From contig JAFSTO010000030.1 of the NCBI GenBank assembly GCA_017450435.1, positions 1 through 64,000 on the forward strand: a DNA stretch of 64,000 nucleotides, given 5' to 3'. Made by a program: the position numbers and the translations under genes. The DNA comes from Paludibacteraceae bacterium. GTDB taxonomy: Bacteria > Bacteroidota > Bacteroidia > Bacteroidales > Paludibacteraceae. The notes beneath the pieces are model-generated. The model made no database searches. It worked only from the letters and a program-made list of their open reading frames with translations, and was not told the DNA's origin. Below, in pieces: positions 1-7,487 of the stretch (positions are counted from its first letter, which is position 1; each line of letters starts with the position of its first letter).

Positions 1-3000
1 ACCCGACAACGAGCGTGGAAGTGACATACAACCACACGAACACTAAATCATTTACGTATATAGTAACGAAGGGCAGCACAACAAAACAAGGTACAACAGA
101 GGTCACCGTTGATGCCGATAAACGGTTCACCATCAACACCGCGGACTGGGAAGCCGGCACCTACACCATAACCGCTACCGCCACTGCCGAGCACAACTGC
201 ACGGCTGAAACTGAGCCTCAAACCTTTACTCTTATGCCTGAGCCGACAGTTGGTATCGTGTCAATTAGTAATCTTTGCCAAGGAGCAGGATACATCAACG
301 TCAATTACACGAGCAGCAACGCTACCAAACTGAAGTTCAGCGTTGTAGGCACCGCCATCTCCGGTCAGGGGACAGCACAATCAGACGGTAGCATCAGCAT
401 TGATGTCAGCAGTCTGGCTGCCGGCACATACACACTGAGTCTAACGGCATCTACCGAACAATGCCAAAGCACTGCTGCGACAAAGACTTTCGTCATCTAC
501 CCTATACCTGCAGTCACAATTGACCAACCGACACCAATACACGAAGGTGTAAGCAGTCTGAACGTTACATTACAACTTACCGATGCCGACAACTACGACT
601 ACCGCTTTATTGACAAAGACGGTGTGACACAGTTAGACGCCGCCAATGACGTAGCCGCCACCACCACAACCATCACCCTCACCACCGGCACGTTAGGAGA
701 GGGTACCTACCACCTATATGTCAAGCCAACTTCCTCCACATGCTCAGGCATAGAGAAAGAGGTGGATGTCGTTGTGAACAACAAACCGAGTATCGTTTTC
801 ACTCAACCCGACACCGTATGTGTCGGCACCGCAGCCGTCAATATCCCTTATGCCGTGTCGAGCGATGCCTCACAGCTGACCTATAGCATACGCCAAGGGG
901 CAAATACCGTTGTCGACGAGACCACTATCAGTCTTGCAGACCACTCCTCACCACTCAGTATCAACACAGCCGAATGGTCCTACGGGACATACACCCTCAG
1001 CGGATATGTCACCTCCAACCTCAACGTGCAAGGTGACATAGCGGAGGAGAGTTTCACCTTGCTTGCTTCGCCGGCTGTCGCTATCAGTCAGCCTCTCGCA
1101 TACGTGGGTTGCGAAGACAGCTACGATGCGACCATCAACGTGACGCTATACAACACTGCAGGTAGGACCATATACGCCGTTTATACCGATGCCGGCAATA
1201 GCCACACCGCCTCTGTTGCCACCACAGCAGGGCAGACGTCTGCCGTCATCACTCTAACGGGCCTACAAGACAAAGGTCATGGCGAACATGCTGTGAAGGT
1301 TTATGCGGGCGGTTTTGAGCCTTGCAGCGTCAACAGCGCTTACGACGAGCCGCTTATCAACGCCATTACGCCTAACTTCAGCGTTAACGTATCGCCGGCA
1401 GCATGCGGCGACCCGGCTTACACACTGAGCGGAACAGTCAGCTACAACAGCGTCAAAGGTAACCTTATTGTCAAGTATGACGACACGCACCTGACCACAA
1501 TAACTTCACCGGCAGCGGGAGCATCTGACTTCATCATAGAGAACATGACGGCTGTCGGGACAGATATGGTGCTGACAGCATACTTCTCCGACGCCGTCGG
1601 CTGTGCTGTGCAATCTGCCGCGTTCAGTTCCCCCACTGTTCCGACGATGACCACCGGAACGGTCAGCATACAAGACACACTGTGCGGCGACGGCAGTTAC
1701 ACTCTCGTTGTTCCTGTCACCTACACCTACCAACATGGTAAGATGCATGTATGGGTGGACGAAGATAGCAAGCAAGAGGTGACAGCCACGACGGGCTTTG
1801 CGCCATTGTCAGACGGCTATCTTGCCGACCAGGAGACGCCGCGTACCACAAGTGTGGTTATCAGCGGTCTGAAAGGTGACGGCAAGGTGCACACACTCAA
1901 TATCGAGTTCACCGGCAACGGAGCATGCTCAATGACGGGTACCGGCGGCGTTAACTACGTAGCGCCTCTCCTGCCGGTCATCAACGGTATCAGCGTAGCA
2001 ACTACCAAGCCGACAGCCGATAACCTCACCTATTCTGCCACCGTAAGCGTTGATTACACCAACTACAGCGACGACTTGTCCAACAGCGAACTTACTATCC
2101 GCAGCACTGACCTCGGCGCAGGACAATTGAGCTACAGCGAGAGCGTGACAGGCATCGGCACTTTGGTTCACACCTTCACCGGCATAGCCGTGGAAGACGG
2201 CAAGACGCTCCATTTCGAGGCGTTCTTCAACAAACGCTCACAGTGCAGAGACACCATAGCCTATCGCACCTCGGGCACGTGGTCATATAGCCGGAGCCAC
2301 TCGGTGCCTGATTGTGACGGTCTGTACTCAGACACGCTGCGCTTCACATGGGACGACAACATGCTCGGCGACTTCACCTTAAACGGCAATGCCGGCGCTT
2401 TGACACCGAACGTCAGCATAGCACACGCCGACAAGAGCTACACTTATATCGTCAGCGGTCTGAATACCGCCGACAATGGTCATAGCCTATGCACAGTCAG
2501 CTTCAGCGGAGTAGCCGGCAGCGACAGCCTGATAGAGCAGGTAGCGCCTACACTCCCCGTCATGACTATCACACACGAGAGACAGGGCGAAGTGACACAG
2601 GATGGCAAATACAGCGTCATATTGCATTTCAGCCTAAGCGGTCAGTCCGGCGACCTTGTTGTTACCGGTCCTGACGGCAGCACACAGACCATCACCGATG
2701 CGGGTACATCGGCTGACATGACATTCAGCGGTCTGACCGCCAACGGACAGCAGCAGACATTCACAGCCTCGCTCACCAAAGGGTGGAATTGTGAGAAGTC
2801 ATACCAGATTGATGCTCCTCCGTTTGAGGAGATAGTGTTCGCCACACGCCAGTTTGCCGACATGCGTTGTCGCGACGAAGAATACACCATGCAACTATAC
2901 GTGAAGACACGCAATGCACAAGAGGACATCATCATCTCCGCAGACGGCACCGTGTTGTCAAGAATAGCAGTGAGTCATCCGTATAGCGGGACGAAGTTCT

Positions 3001-3995
3001 TCCGTCACAATATAACACGTCCATACGTGGAGGGTGGCAAAGACTCGATTGCAGTGTATTTCGCTTCCTATCCGTCATATATCACCTCTCTCGTTTACGA
3101 CATGCCTGAGCGCCCGGCATGTGATGAGATGTTTGATACTATCTGTGCGGGCGAGCATTATGCGGCTCACGCTATCAGCTTTACTACACCGGCGGTTGCC
3201 TGCGATATAGATACTCTCAGCGCAGACACAAACATCCATATCCATGTAGTGGAGGCTCCGGTCATCACACTCAGTACAACTGATGTGGTATGTGACTCTG
3301 CGACCTCGCTTACCGTGCCATATACGCTCGTTGGCGAAGCAGACTATTATACAGTTGTCATAGGAGAGCACAGCGTCACCGTCAACGGCCTATTATCCGC
3401 CAATGGTGAAATAGCGTTGCCTCTTCCCACAGGTATTGCTGCCGGAGGATATACAGCACAGTTGACATTTGGTCTGAGCAGCGTGAGCTGCAGCACCAAC
3501 GCAAGCATTGACTTTGAGGTAGCAGCTTCCGGCCTACTATACTCCAAGTGGAGCGATGTGCTGTTCGTCGCCGACCGTGACAGTGTCTTCTCCTCCTACC
3601 GCTGGTATGAGAACGGCACCTTGCTCGCCGGCGAAACGAATCAGCGTCTGTATCGTGCAGGCGGCTTGAGCGGGACATACTACTGCGAAATAACCACACG
3701 TGACGGCTTTACTTTCCTAACCTGCGAAACAGCCTTCGCCGACGTACCTCGTAGCGCCGACAGGCAACAAAACGTCACACCGTCGGTGGTTGGAAGAGGC
3801 ATGCCTATGCAAGTGATGAGAGACAACAACTCTGATGCGGTTATACGCTTGTATTCCGCTACCGGACAACTGATGCAGACCATCAACAGCGCCGAGGAAA
3901 ATGTGCAGATTGATGCGCCCGTATCGGTCGGATTATTCATCATAACGATTGAGGACAAACAATCGACATGGCAGCAAAAGATTATAGTGAAATAA
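1..3995 (+). CDS. Giant Ig/PKD-like repeat surface protein with T9SS sorting domain (5' partial)
   Basis: The reading frame is open through the left edge, so the N-terminus lies outside the window; at least 1,330 residues are visible. They form about eleven or twelve repeats of roughly 85-110 residues, rich in Thr, Ser and Ala, each usually with a Cys pair and a phrase such as 'CxGxxYxxxVxxTY'. The pattern looks like tandem Ig-like or PKD-like beta-sandwich domains. An Ig-like unit with 'YRWYENG' and 'SGTYYCE' comes near the end. The last ~75 residues ('VIRLYSATGQLMQ', 'GLFIITIED', ending 'KIIVK') match the type A T9SS sorting domain, which directs export and surface attachment in Bacteroidetes. 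The role is probably adhesin-like or structural, and no enzyme motif is seen. It converges with the EEP hydrolase gene only 14 bp away. Confidence 0.8.
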   Translation, partial: PTTSVEVTYNHTNTKSFTYIVTKGSTTKQGTTEVTVDADKRFTINTADWEAGTYTITATATAEHNCTAETEPQTFTLMPEPTVGIVSISNLCQGAGYINVNYTSSNATKLKFSVVGTAISGQGTAQSDGSISIDVSSLAAGTYTLSLTASTEQCQSTAATKTFVIYPIPAVTIDQPTPIHEGVSSLNVTLQLTDADNYDYRFIDKDGVTQLDAANDVAATTTTITLTTGTLGEGTYHLYVKPTSSTCSGIEKEVDVVVNNKPSIVFTQPDTVCVGTAAVNIPYAVSSDASQLTYSIRQGANTVVDETTISLADHSSPLSINTAEWSYGTYTLSGYVTSNLNVQGDIAEESFTLLASPAVAISQPLAYVGCEDSYDATINVTLYNTAGRTIYAVYTDAGNSHTASVATTAGQTSAVITLTGLQDKGHGEHAVKVYAGGFEPCSVNSAYDEPLINAITPNFSVNVSPAACGDPAYTLSGTVSYNSVKGNLIVKYDDTHLTTITSPAAGASDFIIENMTAVGTDMVLTAYFSDAVGCAVQSAAFSSPTVPTMTTGTVSIQDTLCGDGSYTLVVPVTYTYQHGKMHVWVDEDSKQEVTATTGFAPLSDGYLADQETPRTTSVVISGLKGDGKVHTLNIEFTGNGACSMTGTGGVNYVAPLLPVINGISVATTKPTADNLTYSATVSVDYTNYSDDLSNSELTIRSTDLGAGQLSYSESVTGIGTLVHTFTGIAVEDGKTLHFEAFFNKRSQCRDTIAYRTSGTWSYSRSHSVPDCDGLYSDTLRFTWDDNMLGDFTLNGNAGALTPNVSIAHADKSYTYIVSGLNTADNGHSLCTVSFSGVAGSDSLIEQVAPTLPVMTITHERQGEVTQDGKYSVILHFSLSGQSGDLVVTGPDGSTQTITDAGTSADMTFSGLTANGQQQTFTASLTKGWNCEKSYQIDAPPFEEIVFATRQFADMRCRDEEYTMQLYVKTRNAQEDIIISADGTVLSRIAVSHPYSGTKFFRHNITRPYVEGGKDSIAVYFASYPSYITSLVYDMPERPACDEMFDTICAGEHYAAHAISFTTPAVACDIDTLSADTNIHIHVVEAPVITLSTTDVVCDSATSLTVPYTLVGEADYYTVVIGEHSVTVNGLLSANGEIALPLPTGIAAGGYTAQLTFGLSSVSCSTNASIDFEVAASGLLYSKWSDVLFVADRDSVFSSYRWYENGTLLAGETNQRLYRAGGLSGTYYCEITTRDGFTFLTCETAFADVPRSADRQQNVTPSVVGRGMPMQVMRDNNSDAVIRLYSATGQLMQTINSAEENVQIDAPVSVGLFIITIEDKQSTWQQKIIVK

Positions 3996-4009
3996 GCAAT
4001 GGGTTTTGC

Positions 4010-5110
4010 TCACCAGCAGATGACAGCACGCAGTGGCAGATGATCACTATAGCTGACGTCCCCTACCGCGCACTCTTCCACAGAGAACACCGGCGAGACA
4101 AAGAGATAGTCAATCCTTACCCCAAACGGACCGTTTGCAAAACGGTAAGTATGACCTGTAGAGAAACTGCTGCCGGAAAGGAAACAGTCCTGCAGTCCTT
4201 TGCTTGAGTGACGGATATTCCGATAAGTATAACTGACCGGCACATCATTCATATCCCCGGCAATGATGACGGGGTGCGGCGAAGCGGCTATTTCTTCTCT
4301 GACGGTTTCCACTTCGCGTGCCCGATAGGAGTATGCTTCACGCAGTTTACGAGTCAAACGCATAAATGAACGCCACACACCACTTCCCGTTACGCGTTCA
4401 TCCGTCAATGGCTCAATGTCGCTATAGGAAAAACGGTTACTCTCAAGATGATTGTTAAAGAGGCGGAACGTATCCGCCCCAACCACCACATCGCAGCAGT
4501 CAGAGATATTAGCTTTGCTTTCATAGCGTATGGTCCGCTTATTTATCAACGGATAACGCGAGAAAAGTGCCAAACCGTACTGACGACGGCTGTTATAGAT
4601 GGAGAAATCAAAATAAGTATATGGATAAGTGTCCGCAAGATAACTTTTTGCTTCCTCAAACGTGAGTGCAGTTTTGATTTTTCTGACCTCATACTCTTGC
4701 AGAAAAACGATGTCCGCACCTGATTCTTTCACGTAACCAAGCACCTCGTTTTGCGGTGTTTTTCTTGCGTTCTGACACAGATGGGTATTATATGTCAACA
4801 ACGTCAACCGATGCTTTTCACCATCTATCTCCGACTTTTGACAAAAAGAATGACTAAACGTTCTTGCAAGTGGTACAACAGCCAATATAGCAGCAATGAC
4901 AGAAGCTATACTATAACACTTGTGATGAGTGAACAACCAAAGCAGTCCACAAAGGATATTAGCCAGGAAAAGCGACTCAAAGAGCAGACCGCAATAAGCC
5001 GGCACCGCAAACCAGCCGGGATTAACAAGAGGTGAAACGGTTGCAAGCAATAGCCCGATAATAATAATACAATGGACTACAACGAGAATAATACGTAAAA
5101 CAAAGCGCAC
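4010..5110 (-). CDS. Membrane-anchored endonuclease/exonuclease/phosphatase (EEP) family protein
   Basis: The product is 366 residues. The first ~90 contain about three hydrophobic segments, followed by an EEP (DNase I-like) metal-dependent phosphodiesterase domain. EEP landmarks are visible in order: 'TYNTHLC', 'DIVFLQEYE' (metal-binding Glu), 'NNHLES', 'IIAGDMNDVP' (Asp/Asn), 'RIDYLFVS' and the C-terminal 'SDHLPL' catalytic Asp-His. The substrate cannot be told from sequence, since the family includes nucleases, sphingomyelinases and inositol phosphatases. The gene starts 13 bp after the rhomboid gene stop and is probably co-transcribed with it. Confidence 0.85.
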   Translation of the reverse strand: MRFVLRIILVVVHCIIIIGLLLATVSPLVNPGWFAVPAYCGLLFESLFLANILCGLLWLFTHHKCYSIASVIAAILAVVPLARTFSHSFCQKSEIDGEKHRLTLLTYNTHLCQNARKTPQNEVLGYVKESGADIVFLQEYEVRKIKTALTFEEAKSYLADTYPYTYFDFSIYNSRRQYGLALFSRYPLINKRTIRYESKANISDCCDVVVGADTFRLFNNHLESNRFSYSDIEPLTDERVTGSGVWRSFMRLTRKLREAYSYRAREVETVREEIAASPHPVIIAGDMNDVPVSYTYRNIRHSSKGLQDCFLSGSSFSTGHTYRFANGPFGVRIDYLFVSPVFSVEECAVGDVSYSDHLPLRAVICW

Positions 5111-5123
5111 AAAAGAATGTTAA

Positions 5124-5840
5124 TTACTTTATCGGATCCTTGTAATGGTAATTAGAGAAGTCTTTACCGTCATACACCTTAAACCGGTTCTTGTGGTTGG
5201 ACTTATGTTGCCAATATTTGATGAGCGCATACCCGAAAATCATACCTCCGAGGTGTGCAAAGTGTGCAATAGAGTCTCCCTGTATGCTCGCAACGCCTGC
5301 CACCAGTTCGAGCAGCGCGTACAAGCCTACAAATATACGGGAAGAAATAGGAATCGGCACAAAGAGCAAGAACATCTTCTGCTCAGGAAAGAGCCACGCA
5401 AAAGCAAGAAGAATACCGAACACAGCCCCTGAAGCACCTATAGTAATAGCCGGATACGCACCATTGGTGAAAATCCAAACAATCTCCTGTGTGAGTGCAG
5501 CACCTATTCCGCAGACAATATAATATGTCAGAAACTTCCTGCTGCCCCACTCTTCTTCTATCACCGGAGCGAACATCCATACGGCAAACATATTGCAGAA
5601 CAAATGTCCGAAACCCGAGTGCAAAAACATATAGGTAAACGGTTGCCAGATATGGAACGACCCAATCCCACTGAAATTAAATGCGGAGTAGCCCCAGTTA
5701 TTGAGACCAAGCCATAGTGGAAAATCCACACCAAACCGGCGAAAGAGCATGTCGGTAAGGAAGACAATAATGTTAACGGCAAGGATATTACGTGTTACAG
5801 GCGGAATAGACGTCCACCAGTTATTCTCGGTGTTGAGCAT
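5124..5840 (-). CDS. Rhomboid family intramembrane serine protease
   Basis: The product is 238 residues from the first ATG (MLNTENNWW). A 16-codon upstream extension would need a TTG start and adds nothing conserved. There are about six transmembrane helices. Rhomboid signatures are 'HxxxNM' in helix 2 ('HLFCNMFAVW'), the catalytic Ser in 'GASGAVFG', and the catalytic His in 'AHFAHLGGMIFGY'. The enzyme cleaves transmembrane substrates within the membrane; its substrates here are unknown. It lies upstream of the EEP gene in the same transcription unit and downstream of HU, from which a terminator hairpin separates it. Confidence 0.9.
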   Translation of the reverse strand: MLNTENNWWTSIPPVTRNILAVNIIVFLTDMLFRRFGVDFPLWLGLNNWGYSAFNFSGIGSFHIWQPFTYMFLHSGFGHLFCNMFAVWMFAPVIEEEWGSRKFLTYYIVCGIGAALTQEIVWIFTNGAYPAITIGASGAVFGILLAFAWLFPEQKMFLLFVPIPISSRIFVGLYALLELVAGVASIQGDSIAHFAHLGGMIFGYALIKYWQHKSNHKNRFKVYDGKDFSNYHYKDPIK

Positions 5841-5936
5841 AAATAGCAGCGAAATAATGTGTTTATGAATGATGCGGACCAAGTCCAATCAATGAAAAAT
5901 ACAACAGAGACTGAAACATTTGACAGTCACAGAAAC

Positions 5937-5966
5937 AAAACGGATACCGAATAGGGTATCCGTTTT
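5937..5966 (-). terminator. Intrinsic terminator after HU
   Basis: A 12-bp perfect inverted repeat (arms 5937-5948 and 5955-5966, 6-nt loop) lies 24 bp beyond the HU stop codon. Read on the minus strand it is followed by a T-rich run. It separates HU from the rhomboid-EEP unit. Confidence 0.75.
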
Positions 5967-5989
5967 GTATTCAGTCAGCTCATTACTGA

Positions 5990-6256
5990 TTAGAGAGCAG
6001 CAAGCTTAGCGCCGGCTTTGAATTTAGCGGTCTTCTTAGCTGCAATGTGAATCTTCTGCTTTGTTGCAGGATTGATACCCTCGTGAGCAGGAACATTCTT
6101 AACAGCGAATGTACCGAAGCCGATAAGCTGTACATTATCGCCAGCCTTCAAAGCCTCTTCAATAGAAGCAAAAACAGCATTCACTGCCTTCTCAGCAGCA
6201 ACCTTTGGCATTTCTGCCTTTGCTGCAACAGCAGCAACAAGTTCTGATTTGTTCAT
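5990..6256 (-). CDS. HU family DNA-binding protein
   Basis: The product is 88 residues, typical HU length. It opens with 'MNKSELVAAVAAKA' and contains 'GDNVQLIGFGTFAVK', the usual core of HU/IHF proteins, which bend and compact DNA as dimers. The DNA-binding arm is slightly unusual: where most HU proteins read 'RxGRNPxTG', this one reads 'HEGINPATKQ', so the conserved Arg before Asn-Pro is replaced by Ile. It is monocistronic, with its own promoter and terminator. Confidence 0.93.
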   Translation of the reverse strand: MNKSELVAAVAAKAEMPKVAAEKAVNAVFASIEEALKAGDNVQLIGFGTFAVKNVPAHEGINPATKQKIHIAAKKTAKFKAGAKLAAL

Positions 6257-6333
6257 AGGATAATTGATTTATTTAGGGTTATTATTATATGTTTTGATAG
6301 CGCCCGAATGAAGGTTTTATCAAAATCCAATTG

Positions 6334-6364
6334 CAAAGATACAAGTATTTTTTGAAATAACAAA
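6334..6364 (-). promoter_or_regulatory. Bacteroidetes-type promoter of HU
   Basis: On the minus strand the -7 box TATCTTTG (6334-6341) is preceded by TTTG (6361-6364) with a 19-bp spacer. This fits the Bacteroidetes housekeeping consensus TTTG-N19/20-TAnnTTTG. It would give a 5' leader of about 70 nt before HU. Confidence 0.7.
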
Positions 6365-6435
6365 TACAAGAGACAAAAATCAGACAAAAAAAAACAAAAA
6401 AATAACATTTTTTTAGTTTTCCGCTGTCATTTCCG

Positions 6436-7278
6436 TCATTTCAGCCTGTATTCCTTGGGGGTTAGACCCGTGTGTGCCTTAAAGAAACGGTTGAAGAAAG
6501 CCACATTCTCGAAACCGAGTGCAAGCGCAATCTCCTTGACCTGCAAATTGGTTATTTTCAGTTGCGCCTTCGCATCGGTAAGAATAGCATCGGTTATCAT
6601 ATCTCCCGCCGTCCTGCCCGACACGGCCTTGATGGTGGCGCACAGATGCGGCAAGGTCAGGTGCATCGCTGCGGCGTACTGAGAGACATGATGCCACTCG
6701 GAGTAGTGTTTCATCACAAGATTATTGTACTCATGCAGAATCTCGCTGCGTCTGTCCTGAGGCTGCTGCGGCAGAGTCTGATGCCGTGTGGCATATTCGA
6801 CATACGAGGCATTAAGCAGATTGAAGACCGGCACCATCTTCGCCGGAGTAAGCATCGATGGCTGGCAATTAGATGCCGCAAACAACAAGTCTGCCAACGA
6901 GCGAATGACAGGAGCCTGCTGCTCGGTAAGATGAACAATCATCTGAGGCACATTGCGGGGAATCATTGACAAACGGTTGCTAAACGTATTTTTCTCAATG
7001 AACTTCGACGAGAACAAGATGTAATACACAAGTGAGTCTTCAGAAAACTCATGAATAAGCAGAAAACTGCCGGGCTGAAGCATCAGTATATCGTTTTCCT
7101 TGAACTCATGCTCAGTGATGTCAATAGTTGCACGAGCCGTACCTTTCACCATAAAAGCATAAACGCCACACATAATCTTACACGGAAAACGACCGTATTC
7201 GTTCATCAACTTGCCGGAGGCATCGCCTACAAGATAATCCACCGGACAATCAAGCAATGGTATTTGATTTTCTGACAT
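6436..7278 (-). CDS. AraC family transcriptional regulator
   Basis: The product is 280 residues from the ATG at 7276-7278 (MSENQIPLLD). The frame stays open 50 codons further into a homopolymer tract, but that stretch is not protein-like. The N-terminal ~150 residues look like a cupin-type effector domain ('MLQPGSFLLIHEF'). The C-terminal ~100 residues form the double helix-turn-helix, with 'VKEIALALGFENVAFFNRFFKAHTGLTPKEYR' matching the AraC signature. No ligand can be inferred and no target gene is adjacent. A TACCTTTG box lies at 7309-7316 on the minus strand, without a well-placed -33 box. Confidence 0.88.
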   Translation of the reverse strand: MSENQIPLLDCPVDYLVGDASGKLMNEYGRFPCKIMCGVYAFMVKGTARATIDITEHEFKENDILMLQPGSFLLIHEFSEDSLVYYILFSSKFIEKNTFSNRLSMIPRNVPQMIVHLTEQQAPVIRSLADLLFAASNCQPSMLTPAKMVPVFNLLNASYVEYATRHQTLPQQPQDRRSEILHEYNNLVMKHYSEWHHVSQYAAAMHLTLPHLCATIKAVSGRTAGDMITDAILTDAKAQLKITNLQVKEIALALGFENVAFFNRFFKAHTGLTPKEYRLK

Positions 7279-7416
7279 AGTTACAACATTGATTAATTTA
7301 TCCGACTGCAAAGGTAGTAAAAAGTTTTGATATTTTAAGCACAATATTAAAAAAAATGCAAGTTTATAGACAAAAACTTGCACTTTTTTTAGAAAATCAT
7401 AAAATTCAACACCAAT

Positions 7417-7434
7417 CCCCCCCCCCAAAAAAAA
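7417..7434. repeat. Homopolymer tract C10-A8
   Basis: Ten C (7417-7426) are directly followed by eight A (7427-7434). The tract lies in the 209-bp gap between the DUF5686 gene end and the AraC regulator start, about 140 bp upstream of the regulator. On the coding strand of the regulator it reads T8-G10. G/C runs of this length are prone to slipped-strand change. Confidence 0.85.
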
Positions 7435-7487
7435 GGAAGAAGATTTGGCAGAGCATCTTTAATAATGACAAAAGGAACAACAAAGTA

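Noticed and set aside
6436..7428. AraC regulator starting inside the homopolymer tract (330 residues)
   Set aside because: The first 50 codons have no protein-like character and the ATG at 7276-7278 fits the domain boundary; kept only as a phase-variation idea.
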